Below the pieces are notes generated by a model. That model saw only the letters and a program-made list of their open reading frames with translations, did not search any database and was not told the DNA's origin. Both the position numbers and the translations under genes were made by a program. From NCBI RefSeq assembly GCF_000014885.1, contig NC_011566.1:4772501-4836500 (forward strand): a DNA stretch of 64,000 nucleotides, in the 5' to 3' direction. Of this stretch, positions 54,177 through 63,999 are shown one piece after another. This DNA is from Shewanella piezotolerans WP3. Lineage in GTDB: Bacteria > Pseudomonadota > Gammaproteobacteria > Enterobacterales > Shewanellaceae. Position 1 is the stretch's first letter, and the number at the start of each line of letters is the position of its first letter.

Positions 54177-54587
54177 TTAACCCTTATGTTCATGATCTAA
54201 TACGGTTACTTTCTCGCCTTGCTCTGCAAGGTAAAAGACCACTATTTTCGCAGGCTCTGCGCTGATATTTTGTCCGGTATGCGAGGTGTTCACTAACTCA
54301 ATCAGCGTATCTCCGGCTTTTAGGTGTAATTTTTTGCCGTCGCGAGTCTGCACGACTAACTCGCCACTTAATAGGATTCCTGCATTTATGACCGGATGTT
54401 GATGCCAAGGTAACTGTTCTCCAGGGGCTATCACTATCTCTTTAATTGTCACTTCCGGCTGATTTAAGACATAAGCAGGTAGTCTATCGCCATTCCATGA
54501 TTGGGTAGATTTAATCAAATCTTTAGAGGTTGCCGCACTGACTGAGGTCGCAGCAAACATTAAAGCCAATAATACCGATTTCAACAT
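54177..54587 (-). CDS. Periplasmic cupin-domain protein
   Basis: A 136-residue protein with a signal peptide (cut near SVSAAT) and one cupin domain. The first motif is GEQLPWHQHPVINAGILLSG, with two histidines for the metal site, and the second part is LKAGDTLIELVNTSHTGQN with another histidine. Small periplasmic cupins bind a metal or a small ligand, and none has a fixed role. The downstream small membrane protein gene follows after two bases. The substrate is unknown. Confidence 0.78.
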   Translation of the reverse strand: MLKSVLLALMFAATSVSAATSKDLIKSTQSWNGDRLPAYVLNQPEVTIKEIVIAPGEQLPWHQHPVINAGILLSGELVVQTRDGKKLHLKAGDTLIELVNTSHTGQNISAEPAKIVVFYLAEQGEKVTVLDHEHKG

Positions 54588-55219
54588 GTTAAATATTCCC
54601 TTTAATTTATACCAATCAGTATAAAGATTTAATCGCTCAGCGAGAGTTTAGCAGCTTTGAGGTCAGGTCATTAAATGCTCCTCGGTAACTGCTCCTGCGT
54701 GACTCTCGATAATCGCTCCTGCATTATTCTAGCTTCGAGCATCCTTACTCTCGTACCTCCTATATCTGACCTCCAAGGAGGGAGGGAATGCCTTAAGCAT
54801 GTCAGGAACATGCTAGGCCAGGTGGTTAGCAATGAATGAACAGCGGTTCAAGTTCATTAACGCTGCACCTGAGTCGCTACCCATACAAGCTTTCTTAACC
54901 TTTAAATCCAAGCCCAAATAGCAGCTACGACCTCAATTTTCAGCAGCAGATGACTAATCTAGCGTGACTTTATCTCAATACTCATTAACTAACATACCTA
55001 GATTAACTATGGGCTCAACTAACCTCTAATCCAAGTTAATTCAACTTGATCATTAACTCAGCAACTTTTGTACTAGGTAAAAACATTGCAATAACGGTCC
55101 GCTCATTACCTTTAGCCGTTTACCTGCGACATGGTGTCGCAGATTGCCCTTTAGCCTTTGCCAGCGATAAACCATCTTGACACCATCGGCAACACACAAA
55201 ACAAAATAACAACATTATT
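54588..55219. other. 632-bp intergenic region, no gene recognised
   Basis: No coding frame is convincing. AGCATGT and ACATGCT (54796-54814) form a small hairpin next to the purine-rich GGAGGGAGGG, and TGAAC with GTTCA (54837-54850) forms another. The palindromic ACCAATCAGTATAAA segment near 54610 may belong to a dispersed repeat, which one window cannot show. The last 60 bases lead into the TonB receptor without a clear ribosome site or Fur box. Confidence 0.4.
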
Positions 55220-57271
55220 ATGAAGTTGCATTTATCTCTAGTTTCACTTTCCATCATTACTGCGCTATTTCCGTTACAGACGTTTGCCGATGATGCCGGC
55301 TTTGAGGTTATTGAAGTCAACGGACAACATCAAGGTAGTTACAGTGCGGTAACCCCTGAGGCCGCAAAGCCTAAAACAGACATCAGTGGTTTACTGAACA
55401 ACTTGCCTGGCGCGTCAGTCAATGGCAATGGCCCACTAACAGGTATCGCCCAGTATCGTGGTTTATACGGCGATAGAGTCAACACCCAAGTGAATGGCAT
55501 GACTCTATCAAGTGCAGGCCCAAATGCCATGGATACTCCGCTAAGTTACGCCAGCCTAATACTCACCGAGCGCCTAGAAATGACACGCGGAATTGCCCCA
55601 GTCTCCGCAGGAACAAACACTCTTGGTGGTAGCGTACAGGTCATTGAGTCTCAAGCGAGTTTTGATGAAGTCAGCGGCAAAGTCGCTGCTCAATACCAAG
55701 ACAATGGTCAAAGAAGCCACATCGGTGCTAAAGGCAATTTTGCCAATGAACAACACGCAGTCTTAGTTTATGCCGATATGCTCAACGGCAATGAGAATGT
55801 AACCACTGGTGGCGATCAAACTATCTCACCCACCACTTATGACAAGAATATGTTTGGCGGCCAATACCGTTATCACCTCGGCGACAACAGTAGCAATGAC
55901 TCCATCTCCATTGGTTATCAACATTTGGAAACCACTGATGCCGGCACACCAGCACTGCCAATGGATATCGACTTCATTAAAACAGATCGCGTCAAACTTG
56001 AGGGCAATCATGACCTCAATGATTGGGAGGTGAATTGGCATCTCGCATATAGCGATGCTAGGCATGGAATGGATAACTTTAATGAGCGCATGAAAATGCC
56101 AACCATGAATGCTCGCTATAACAACGCAGAAAGCCAGAGTTACGATGCCGCATTTACTTTTGCCAAAAATAGCTGGCTATTTGGATTCGATAGCCAACTA
56201 AGTGAACATAACTCAGTCATTAGCGATCCAACAAAACCTATGTTCAAAGTTGATAATTTCAATGCCGTTATCGATAACACTTATAGTGCCTTTGCCCAAT
56301 GGCAGCAAGAAATTGGCCAATGGCAATGGGAGTTAGGCGCTCGAGTTAAGCACTATCAAACCGATGCTGACGAGGTCTATCACTCAATGTCGAGCTCCAT
56401 GCCTGCAATAAAAGTATTGATGGATAGATATAACAATGCCGACAGATCGCAGCAACAAACGGGACTCGATCTCGTCATTAATGGCCGTTACTCACAAACT
56501 GAACAGTTAAGCTGGATTGTAGGACTGGCAAGAAAGCAAGATAGTGCCAGTTACCAGCAGCGTTATTTATGGGTACCAATGCAGTCTACTGGCGGATTGG
56601 CTGATGGGCGTACTTATGTCGGTCAGATGGATTTGGATCTTGAAACAGCCTATCAAATTGAGCTCGGCAGTGAGTTTCAAACTGATAGTTTTAGCCTTAA
56701 CCCACGAATATTTTTTCAGCGTATCGATGATTATATTCAAGGTGTTGCGGCAACCGATCCGGCAGTGATTATGGCAGCACAAATGATGGGCGACGACAAC
56801 CCGATGCAGTTTGCTAATGTCGACGCTCAACTCTACGGTATGGATGTTACTGCCAGCTATCAGCTCAACTCGAACTGGTTCATGGATATGAATGCCAGCT
56901 ACATCAAAGGAGAACGCAGGGATATTGATGACAACCTTTATAGAATAAGCCCACCAAAAGTCAATATTGGTATTAACTATCAGCTAAATAGCTGGGCTGC
57001 ACGCTTAGAGACGTTGGCCGTCTCTGCTCAAAACGAAGTCTCTGAATCTCAATTAGAGCAAACTTCTGCTGGCTACGCTTTGATCAACATATCAGTCAGC
57101 TATGACGCCGATAATTGGCTAGTCAAAGCGGGAGTCGATAACCTATTTGATACCGAATATGAAGACCATTTAGCTGCTTATAATCGTGTAATGGGCGGCG
57201 ATCTCACACCTGGTCAACGCATGCCTGGAACCGGATTAAATACCTGGGTTACCGGTGAGTATCGCTTTTAG
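55220..57271 (+). CDS. TonB-dependent outer-membrane receptor
   Basis: A 683-residue receptor. The signal peptide ends near LQTFADD, followed by a TonB-box-like FEVIEVNG and a plug domain (ISGLLNNLPGASVNGNGP, then MTRGIAPVSAGTNTLGGSVQ). The barrel ends with TGEYRF. Repeated Met-rich patches (ERMKMPTMNAR, MSSSMPAIKVLMD, IMAAQMMGDDNPMQ) could suit a copper or other soft-metal ligand, but this is speculation. Cargo is unknown. A terminator follows. The neighbouring redox two-component genes lie on the other strand, so no operon partner is present. Confidence 0.87.
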   Translation: MKLHLSLVSLSIITALFPLQTFADDAGFEVIEVNGQHQGSYSAVTPEAAKPKTDISGLLNNLPGASVNGNGPLTGIAQYRGLYGDRVNTQVNGMTLSSAGPNAMDTPLSYASLILTERLEMTRGIAPVSAGTNTLGGSVQVIESQASFDEVSGKVAAQYQDNGQRSHIGAKGNFANEQHAVLVYADMLNGNENVTTGGDQTISPTTYDKNMFGGQYRYHLGDNSSNDSISIGYQHLETTDAGTPALPMDIDFIKTDRVKLEGNHDLNDWEVNWHLAYSDARHGMDNFNERMKMPTMNARYNNAESQSYDAAFTFAKNSWLFGFDSQLSEHNSVISDPTKPMFKVDNFNAVIDNTYSAFAQWQQEIGQWQWELGARVKHYQTDADEVYHSMSSSMPAIKVLMDRYNNADRSQQQTGLDLVINGRYSQTEQLSWIVGLARKQDSASYQQRYLWVPMQSTGGLADGRTYVGQMDLDLETAYQIELGSEFQTDSFSLNPRIFFQRIDDYIQGVAATDPAVIMAAQMMGDDNPMQFANVDAQLYGMDVTASYQLNSNWFMDMNASYIKGERRDIDDNLYRISPPKVNIGINYQLNSWAARLETLAVSAQNEVSESQLEQTSAGYALINISVSYDADNWLVKAGVDNLFDTEYEDHLAAYNRVMGGDLTPGQRMPGTGLNTWVTGEYRF

Positions 57272-57318
57272 GGTCAAAAGAGTTACCAAAAGGGAGCACT
57301 CCACTGCGCCCATCCTTA

Positions 57319-57350
57319 CCCCGAGCTGACTCCTCTGTCTCGGGGGCTTT
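57319..57350 (+). terminator. Terminator of the TonB receptor gene
   Basis: CCCCGAG and CTCGGGG form a 7-bp stem with a 13-base loop, followed by GCTTTT. It ends at the stop of the convergent cyclase gene. Confidence 0.75.
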
Positions 57351-58328
57351 TCAATCCATTATTTCACGCTTTCTTTGCAGCATATCTCTATCAGCTAGAT
57401 CCAAAAGTTCACCGATAGAAGCTGAAGAGTTAGCATCTGTAATACCAATCGAGACAGTAAATACCGGTAGCCGTTCAAGCTGGTGGTGAGAACAAAATGC
57501 AGCTGCAATCCGATGTTTTACACTCGCAAGTTCCTCTTTAGCGTCATACATCACCAAGGCAACAAACTCATCACCACCAACACGCCCAATCACATCTGAC
57601 TGCCGCACTGACTGGGTCAAAACCATGCCAATAAGGGTGATAACATCATCACCAACACCATGGCCATGCTTATCATTTATCGCTTTAAAATTATCGACAT
57701 CTAAGTATAAAAGGCCAAGACTTGTATCCGTTCTTTGAGCTAATTTCACCCGTTGTTCAGCCAGAATATCAAAGCCACGACGGTTATTTACGCCAGACAG
57801 GGGATCGGTAATCGCCAATTTCTGCATTTCTGCGTAAGCACCAATTAATGACAGATCAGCTTCTAAAATGTCTTTAAGGTGACGAATGAGCTCAAGATAG
57901 GTTGTTTGGTAGTCAGTTTCTTTAAAATCCATCACACAGAAGGTGCCAAATGGCTCTCCACTAGGCCAAAATACTGGCACCCCGAGATAAGATCTAAAAC
58001 CGTCATTGTGCACTTCAGGATTACTATCCCAACAACTGTCTAGTAGCGCATTACTGACATATAATTGCTGGCGCGTCTCAACGATCCGGCGGCAAAAAAT
58101 ATTCACTTCGGGCTCAACAATAAGCCCTGCCGGATAGGGATTAGACGCTTGGTCACTAGCGATGGTGACTTGAAAACCTTTCTGGGTATATTGCACTAAA
58201 AAGCTGGCGGGAGCGTCAAAAACCTTGGCTAACAAATTAACTGTTCTTTGCCATTTATCAGTTGAGATGAGATCGTTTGGATCTTCTAGTAAAAAAGTAT
58301 CAGTATTAAAAGTAGCATTTTGGGTCAT
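57351..58328 (-). CDS. Diguanylate cyclase with N-terminal GAF domain
   Basis: A cytoplasmic protein of 325 residues that should make cyclic di-GMP. Residues 20-155 form a GAF domain (VNIFCRRIVETRQQLYVSNA, FRSYLGVPVFWPSGEPFGTF), and residues 165-325 form the cyclase domain. The active site GRVGGDEFVAL is intact and the inhibitory site RQSD lies five residues before it. LAITDPLSGVNNRRGFD is the canonical start of the domain. ATG 58328 is chosen because GGAG lies seven bases upstream. The GAF ligand is unknown. It stands alone; the two-component genes upstream on the same strand are separated by 200 bases. Confidence 0.92.
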   Translation of the reverse strand: MTQNATFNTDTFLLEDPNDLISTDKWQRTVNLLAKVFDAPASFLVQYTQKGFQVTIASDQASNPYPAGLIVEPEVNIFCRRIVETRQQLYVSNALLDSCWDSNPEVHNDGFRSYLGVPVFWPSGEPFGTFCVMDFKETDYQTTYLELIRHLKDILEADLSLIGAYAEMQKLAITDPLSGVNNRRGFDILAEQRVKLAQRTDTSLGLLYLDVDNFKAINDKHGHGVGDDVITLIGMVLTQSVRQSDVIGRVGGDEFVALVMYDAKEELASVKHRIAAAFCSHHQLERLPVFTVSIGITDANSSASIGELLDLADRDMLQRKREIMD

Positions 58329-58532
58329 AGGCAACTCCGAATAAAGACAAGCGAACATTATTTTTTTTAGCGCTTACCTCAATTCAGCATAGCGATATAG
58401 CAGCATATCTGTCCAATCTAATTGCGATTAACAGCATAAGTAGTTGTCACATCAAAATACGGGCTCTTCACACAATAGAATCAGCTATCAAAGATAAAAT
58501 AATTAAGACAATGACTTACTTATAAAATTAAC

Positions 58533-59069
58533 TTATCGATGGTCCACCACAGGCTTTTTTAAAAGCTTACGCTGCAAGGTGCGTCTATGCATACCTAACT
58601 GCCGAGCAGTCGCAGAAACATTGCCACTATTAGCAGTTAACACTTGCTGAATATGTTCCCACTCAACCCTTTTAGCTGACAACGGCTCCTCCTGAAAAGC
58701 CTCGACAATGGAATCTACTGGAGTTACAGAGAGTGCATTCAGTAAAGTTTGAGTATCCACTGGTTTTGCCAAATAATTGTCTGCACCAAGACGAATAGCT
58801 TCAACTGCAGTGGCAATGCTGGCATAACCCGTTAACAGCACCATAATGACGTTTGGCAGTAATTGCCGTAAGGGGGAGATCAACTTAAGACCATTTTCTT
58901 GCTCCAACTTCATGTCGAGTAGTACATGAGTCGGTTTAAATTGACGTGCCAGCAACAAACCTTGGCTGGCATCGTGACACTGCTGACACTCAAACCCCTG
59001 CTTGCTCATACGTCTGGTTAATATTGCTGCTAATGCAACATCATCTTCTATAATGAGTAATCGCTTCAT
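58533..59069 (-). CDS. RegA/PrrA/ActR-type response regulator
   Basis: A 178-residue regulator. The receiver domain (LLIIEDDVALA, then VLLDMKLEQENG with the phospho-acceptor Asp, LLTGYAS and LAKPVD) is followed by a short linker and a Fis-type helix-turn-helix (NVSATARQLGMHRRTLQRKL). This two-part structure without an AAA+ domain is that of the RegA/PrrA group, which controls respiration and redox balance. It overlaps the sensor gene by four bases (ATGA). Its DNA targets here are not known. Confidence 0.9.
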   Translation of the reverse strand: MKRLLIIEDDVALAAILTRRMSKQGFECQQCHDASQGLLLARQFKPTHVLLDMKLEQENGLKLISPLRQLLPNVIMVLLTGYASIATAVEAIRLGADNYLAKPVDTQTLLNALSVTPVDSIVEAFQEEPLSAKRVEWEHIQQVLTANSGNVSATARQLGMHRRTLQRKLLKKPVVDHR

Positions 59070-60379
59070 GTCGTTGCCCCTACACTTTTCTGCATTGGAA
59101 AACTCACTTCAGCAACAGTGCCTCCTTCTGGAAGCCCAGCCAATAATAGCCTCCCTCCCAAGCGCTCAAAACTGGCATGACTTAACAGCAAAGCCATGCC
59201 CATACCTTGTTCGCTTTCAATTAACTCTTGTCCGAGCTGGGCATGCATTTTTTTAGGAATACCAACGCCATGATCTTTGACTAAAATGCACAGTCGATGA
59301 CTTTGATTAGCGAACAATGCAGACACATTCACTCGCTCCTCTCCAATTTCAGCTAAGCTTGCGCTTGCCGCATTTTCCACTAATGACATCAATGCAGGCA
59401 ATAAACTAGCATCGGTAACAATGCCCACCTGAGAATCAGCATTAGATTCATCCATTAGTGTTAGCTCCAACTTCACTTGCGGCATCAGCAGCAGCACTTG
59501 CTGCTTTAAGGTATTAAGTAGTTGATTGGCACTGAGCACTGTTTGCTTTTGCTCCCTAATAGACTCAGTTGCTGTACGCAGTGAATGTAAAGTCTGCTCA
59601 CAGCGTAGCAATGCACTGTCCATCTCAGACAAAATGGGCTTAAGGTTTCTGTCTTGCGTTGGAGCCTCCTCTACTACCTCATCAACCAACAAACGAAGGC
59701 TCGCCAATGGTGTCGCTAGCTGGTGTGCCATTTGAGCCGATGCAGTGCCAAGAGCGAGTAATTTCTCCTGTCGTAACTGGGCTTCTCGCATAAAGCTTAA
59801 CTCAACATCTTGCTTACGCATCCGCTGTGCAATGTAGGCAACACTAGTTGTTAGCACCAATGAAGAGATTAGAAAGTTAAACCACATACCTAAATAATGA
59901 GAGCTCATGTCCATACCATGATGCTTCATCTGGCTCTCTGGCACTGAGAAGATCATCAAGCTATAGGCGACTGTCGACAGTAATGTCAGTGACCATGGAG
60001 CCCACTTAGGCAACGTAATTGCAGCGATTGCAATCGGTAATAACAGTAAGGAGATAAATGCGTTGGTCGCACCGCCGGTAAAATAGAGCCAAGAGATCCA
60101 AAAAATAGTGTCTAGCAGTAACACTATAAATAACCCAGACTCGGTACGAGCAATGGGCTCACGCAACCTGAAGGTAAATGCCAGATACATAGCTTCTAAG
60201 CACAAACCCCAATACAAAACGGGGCTGCTTAACGAAAGACCAAAGGTTTCTGCAGCAAAAAACGTCAGCCCCAGCTTTAATAGCAACCCAGCAATGCGTA
60301 GCAAGGCTAACTGATCCGTTGCGCCAAAGTTATTATTAAATAAGCTAGTAAAGGGATTCTTTAATTTTGAATTGATCAT
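59066..60379 (-). CDS. RegB/PrrB-type redox-sensing histidine kinase
   Basis: A 437-residue inner-membrane kinase with six N-terminal helices. Between two helices is FTGGATNAF, close to the GGxxNPF quinone-site motif of RegB. The H-box AHQLATPLASLRLLVDEV has the RegB-type HxLxTPL. LLRCEQTLHSL places a cysteine where RegB keeps its redox-active Cys. The ATPase domain has LVENAASAS, KDHGVGIPKK and GMGMALLL. These features support a sensor of the quinone pool or respiration state. It shares a four-base overlap with the regulator. ATG 60379 follows a TTG that is also in frame. Confidence 0.9.
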   Translation of the reverse strand: MINSKLKNPFTSLFNNNFGATDQLALLRIAGLLLKLGLTFFAAETFGLSLSSPVLYWGLCLEAMYLAFTFRLREPIARTESGLFIVLLLDTIFWISWLYFTGGATNAFISLLLLPIAIAAITLPKWAPWSLTLLSTVAYSLMIFSVPESQMKHHGMDMSSHYLGMWFNFLISSLVLTTSVAYIAQRMRKQDVELSFMREAQLRQEKLLALGTASAQMAHQLATPLASLRLLVDEVVEEAPTQDRNLKPILSEMDSALLRCEQTLHSLRTATESIREQKQTVLSANQLLNTLKQQVLLLMPQVKLELTLMDESNADSQVGIVTDASLLPALMSLVENAASASLAEIGEERVNVSALFANQSHRLCILVKDHGVGIPKKMHAQLGQELIESEQGMGMALLLSHASFERLGGRLLLAGLPEGGTVAEVSFPMQKSVGATT

Positions 60380-60393
60380 CAATAACTATTCTT

Positions 60394-61305
60394 TTATTTC
60401 TTGAGTAGCGACATTGCGACTGGTGACTGCTGCAACGCTTTTTTAATTCCAGAGTTAAACACTACGTTGCTTTGAATAGATAAACTGGCAAGTCTCTCAC
60501 AACTTAAGCTGCAATCATGGGGGCGTTTTGCACTATCTGTGGGGGAGGTCACGGGTTTTAGATGCTCAGTATTAAGCCCAAGCAAACCACCCATGGTCAA
60601 TAGCATCTGATACTTGCTCATAGTATCACTTGCACTAAAATGATAGTGACCAGCTAGGTGAGCCCCTGTTGTTTTTAAGCTAATCATTTTCGCTATCGCG
60701 CTGGCTATATCTTCGGTTGAGGTCGGACTGCGCACAGCCCAATCATCAACAAACTGTTCATTTTCATCAAGCAGCTGATTTAGCAATACCATCACTGCAG
60801 ATTCCTGCAGCGTTTCTACAGCGCCATAAAGAATTGGCAAACGCAAAACAGCAAAGCCTTGCTTAGCCTCTGTAACAATCATTTCGCCTTGACGTTTAGA
60901 ATCACCATAAAAATTCACTGGATTAGTCGCCGAATGTTCATTGTATGGCGGCGCTGTACCGTCAAAAACATAATCGGTTGAAACATATAACAGCCAAGCA
61001 CCGCACTGGCTAGCAGCCAGAGTAAGCAAGCGCGTCGCATCGGCGTTAAGCGCCAACGCAGCAGCAGGGTTTTGCTCGGAAATATCAGGACGACGCTCCG
61101 CGGCGCAGTGGACAATAACATCCGGTTGATGAGTTTCAATAAAAGCGGTCACTTGAGAAGAAAGAGTCAGATCTAACCTGTGTACGCCTTGCACTGCACG
61201 GCTGTAACCACAGGCCAATACTTCAACATCTGGCTGAGCTTCGAGCTCCGCCACCACTGCACGCCCTAATAAACCCGTTGCACCCGTTACCATCACCTTA
61301 ACCAT
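60394..61305 (-). CDS. NAD(P)-dependent reductase of the RfbD/MAT2B-like extended SDR type
   Basis: A cytoplasmic protein of 303 residues with GATGLLGRAVVAELE, VSTDYVFDGTAPPYNEHSAT and the catalytic FYGDSKRQGE (YxxxK). It resembles dTDP-4-dehydrorhamnose reductase (RfbD) and the MAT2B regulatory protein. No other rhamnose gene is near, so a role in dTDP-rhamnose synthesis is not supported, and the gene symbol is left blank. It lies 14 bases before the sensor kinase start on the same strand and may be co-transcribed with it. Confidence 0.82.
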   Translation of the reverse strand: MVKVMVTGATGLLGRAVVAELEAQPDVEVLACGYSRAVQGVHRLDLTLSSQVTAFIETHQPDVIVHCAAERRPDISEQNPAAALALNADATRLLTLAASQCGAWLLYVSTDYVFDGTAPPYNEHSATNPVNFYGDSKRQGEMIVTEAKQGFAVLRLPILYGAVETLQESAVMVLLNQLLDENEQFVDDWAVRSPTSTEDIASAIAKMISLKTTGAHLAGHYHFSASDTMSKYQMLLTMGGLLGLNTEHLKPVTSPTDSAKRPHDCSLSCERLASLSIQSNVVFNSGIKKALQQSPVAMSLLKK

Positions 61306-61408
61306 ATTTTCACTCCTTGAATTAACGCTAGGTTAGCTTAAGGGCTTTTCATCACCTAAGCACTGGTTTATTGTGGCTATTAATTACTTTTCACTAAAGA
61401 AATCTTTA

Positions 61409-63328
61409 ATGTCGCTTGAAAATGCTTTGCCACTCATTATTGCAGGCCCCTGTTTGCGGCACTGCGATCAGCAACATTTTACCTTGTGGTTCGTCAGTCG
61501 TGAACGGCTTTCACAGCTACATTTGGCGATAATCAATGCGGGGATTGATCGAAAGCTTAGCAGTGAAGAGGTTCACGTAGTAAAACTAGGTCAAGAGGCA
61601 TATCAATATCTAATCCGCATTTCTCAGCCTGAGCTACTACCCAATGACACAGTATTAAGCTATCAACTTGGTAGTGCACAATATGCTGATCTGTTTGCTG
61701 CTGTTGATGAACTCACTTATGCCGGTAAAAGTGAGCTAGAATTCATTATTAAACCGCAAGTCGACAACCTATTGCATGGCTCATGCCGCAACCCCCATCA
61801 CCATAGCGGTGACGCACTGGTCTCTGCCGACACACAACTGGCTCAATTAGCCAGCCCAGAACTGCGACCTGCACTACTGATGCTAAGTGGCGACCAAGTC
61901 TATGTCGATGATATTGCAGGACCAATGCTCTATGCCATAGGGCAAGTAATAGACCTACTAGGCTTAAATCAAGAGCATTTTACTGACTGTAACTTAACCA
62001 ATAGTGAGCAAATAAGTTACCAGCCTGCAGCTATGTACCAACGCCATCTGAACCTATTGCCTAAAACCCAATACAAGGCAAAAACAGCCATCAAACGTTG
62101 GTATATTAATCATCCTATATTTACCTCATCCATCGCTGAAAACCATTTAGTTAGCCTCAATGAACTCATCGCACTCTATCTACTAAGTTGGTCACCAGAG
62201 CTGTGGGAGATCATTGATATTCCTAAAGAGGTGAGCGGTCTCAGTAAAACTAACACTCTTCGCTGGCAGCGAGAATGGACTCACTTACTCGAATTCAAAA
62301 GTGGCTTAAAACAAGTCAGGCGCTTATTTGCCCACCTGCCGACCTATATGATTTTCGACGATCATGATGTCACTGATGATTGGAATCTCACCGCTAGATG
62401 GGAGATGGCAGCATACAGCCATCCTTTCTCCAAGCGGATCATAGGCAATGCCCTTATCGCCTATACGCTGTTTCAAGGGCTAGGCAATGCGCCAACAAAA
62501 TTTGATGCTGACGTGCGTCCACAGTTAGATGCGCTTTTTAACGAGCAAGAAACCTCGACTCAGGATGGTCTGTCAGCAAAGAGTGCCGTTCAGGATCAAC
62601 TTATCGACGAGTTACTCCATTTTGAAGACTGGCACTACAGCTTACAAACTAGTCCTAAAATAATCGTGCTCGACACCCGAACTCGCCGTTGGCGCAGTGA
62701 GTCCAACCTTGGTAAACCATCGGGGTTAATGGATTGGGAAGCATTGATGGAGTTTCAGGCGGAGCTTGTTAATCAACCCAATGTGATAATTGTGTCTCCA
62801 GCGCCTATGTATGGGGTGAAGCTGATTGAAACAGTACAGAGAATGGCGACCTTTTGCGGCGCTTCATTACTGGTTGATGCCGAAAACTGGATGGCGCATC
62901 CAGGCACAGCCAATACACTGTTGAGTATTTTCCAGCACCGCAAAACACCCGAGCAATTTGTCATTCTCTCTGGCGATGTACACTACTCATTTAGCTACGA
63001 TATTAGTATCCGTTTTAGAGATGCTGGCCCTGCGATATATCAGATCACCTGTAGTGGTATTAAAAACCAATTCCCAGAAAAACTACTGCCCTACTTCGAC
63101 AAATTTAATGGTTGGCTATATGGTCATTTCTCACCACTTAACTTTTTCACTAAGCGCAAACGTATGTCGATCCGTGGCCGTCGCCCCAATGGTGCCCGCA
63201 GTCAACGCTTAATGAATATGAGCGGCATTGGTCAAGTTGAATTAGCAGCCAATGGCGCCCCCACTAAAATAACGGTACTGCACGCAGACATGAGCGAAAC
63301 CGAATTTTTACCACCCAGACGTCGCTAA
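61409..63328 (+). CDS. PhoD-like metallophosphatase family protein
   Basis: A cytoplasmic protein of about 639 residues without a clear signal peptide. The metal-site blocks of PhoD-like enzymes are in order: LLMLSGDQVYVDD (about residue 170), YMIFDDHDVTDDWN (about 315) and FVILSGDVHYSFSYD (about 510). The N-terminal region (LPLIIAGPCLRH) is a beta-rich extension and the C-terminus is basic. ATG 61409 is preferred because it begins at the conserved region; an in-frame GTG lies at 61373. Substrate, a phosphodiester or phospholipid, is unknown. It diverges from the reductase upstream and converges with the pseudouridine synthase. Confidence 0.8.
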   Translation: MSLENALPLIIAGPCLRHCDQQHFTLWFVSRERLSQLHLAIINAGIDRKLSSEEVHVVKLGQEAYQYLIRISQPELLPNDTVLSYQLGSAQYADLFAAVDELTYAGKSELEFIIKPQVDNLLHGSCRNPHHHSGDALVSADTQLAQLASPELRPALLMLSGDQVYVDDIAGPMLYAIGQVIDLLGLNQEHFTDCNLTNSEQISYQPAAMYQRHLNLLPKTQYKAKTAIKRWYINHPIFTSSIAENHLVSLNELIALYLLSWSPELWEIIDIPKEVSGLSKTNTLRWQREWTHLLEFKSGLKQVRRLFAHLPTYMIFDDHDVTDDWNLTARWEMAAYSHPFSKRIIGNALIAYTLFQGLGNAPTKFDADVRPQLDALFNEQETSTQDGLSAKSAVQDQLIDELLHFEDWHYSLQTSPKIIVLDTRTRRWRSESNLGKPSGLMDWEALMEFQAELVNQPNVIIVSPAPMYGVKLIETVQRMATFCGASLLVDAENWMAHPGTANTLLSIFQHRKTPEQFVILSGDVHYSFSYDISIRFRDAGPAIYQITCSGIKNQFPEKLLPYFDKFNGWLYGHFSPLNFFTKRKRMSIRGRRPNGARSQRLMNMSGIGQVELAANGAPTKITVLHADMSETEFLPPRRR

Positions 63329-63330
63329 TC

Positions 63331-63999
63331 CTAAAACGAAAAGCCGTCACAGCTGATATCAATGTGCTCACCAGTTATTGGGTCGGTAAATGCTAGCCTT
63401 TTAGCCATCAGCTTTAATGGATTGTCAAAATCATCGGCCGCTTTATCAAGCAGTTCTGGATAAAGCCTATCATTTAAGATGGGCATACCTAAACTCATCA
63501 TATGCAGCCTAAGTTGATGTGTGCGCCCTGTTACAGGAGTTAGCTCGAATAACCCAAAACCCCCTTTAACCTGTAACAGCGTAATTTCTGAATGGCTATT
63601 GGATTCTCCAACACTAATCTTCATCATAAAGCTAGGGTCGGCTTTCACCAGTCGATTTTTAACAGTCCAGCTTATTGGAAGCACTAGAGCATCTGCCGCT
63701 ATTTTTGCCATTAGCTCATCAGAAAGCCTAGCAATAGCTTGATAGGTTTTAGTGATATTGCCAGTTTTGAACAGCTGATGATAATCGTGGCGTGTATCAA
63801 CACTAAGTGATAGCAACATCACTCCCGCCGTCGCGCGGTCGAGTCGATGGCTGGCCACGATCTGCTCATTAGCAGTTTTAATCCGTAAACGATTGACTAA
63901 GCACTCATTGACAAAATTACCACTGGGATTAACGGCGAGGAAATGTGGTTTAAAAGCGATAATGATCTGTTCATTTTGCAGCAATACCTTCTCCTCAAA
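63331..63999 (-). CDS. RluA-family pseudouridine synthase, 5' end outside window
   Basis: An RNA-modifying enzyme that converts uridine to pseudouridine in rRNA or tRNA. The frame is open to the window edge, so the start and N-terminal part are missing. Visible are NEQIIIAFKPHFLAVNPSGN, the catalytic block SHRLDRATAGVMLLSL with its aspartate, and the end-of-domain VTGRTHQLRLHMMSLGMPIL. These are the family's motifs I to III. There is no sign of an S4 domain in the visible part. Which RNA position is modified cannot be told. A TTG at 63984 is in frame but is unlikely to be the true start. Confidence 0.87.
   Translation of the reverse strand, partial: FEEKVLLQNEQIIIAFKPHFLAVNPSGNFVNECLVNRLRIKTANEQIVASHRLDRATAGVMLLSLSVDTRHDYHQLFKTGNITKTYQAIARLSDELMAKIAADALVLPISWTVKNRLVKADPSFMMKISVGESNSHSEITLLQVKGGFGLFELTPVTGRTHQLRLHMMSLGMPILNDRLYPELLDKAADDFDNPLKLMAKRLAFTDPITGEHIDISCDGFSF

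Noticed and set aside
55130..55219. Fur box before the TonB receptor
   Set aside because: Only the loose palindrome AATAACAACATTATT is present, with too few matches to the Fur consensus.
60394..61305. dTDP-rhamnose synthesis gene rfbD
   Set aside because: No rfbA, rfbB or rfbC neighbour; the family also contains proteins with other roles.
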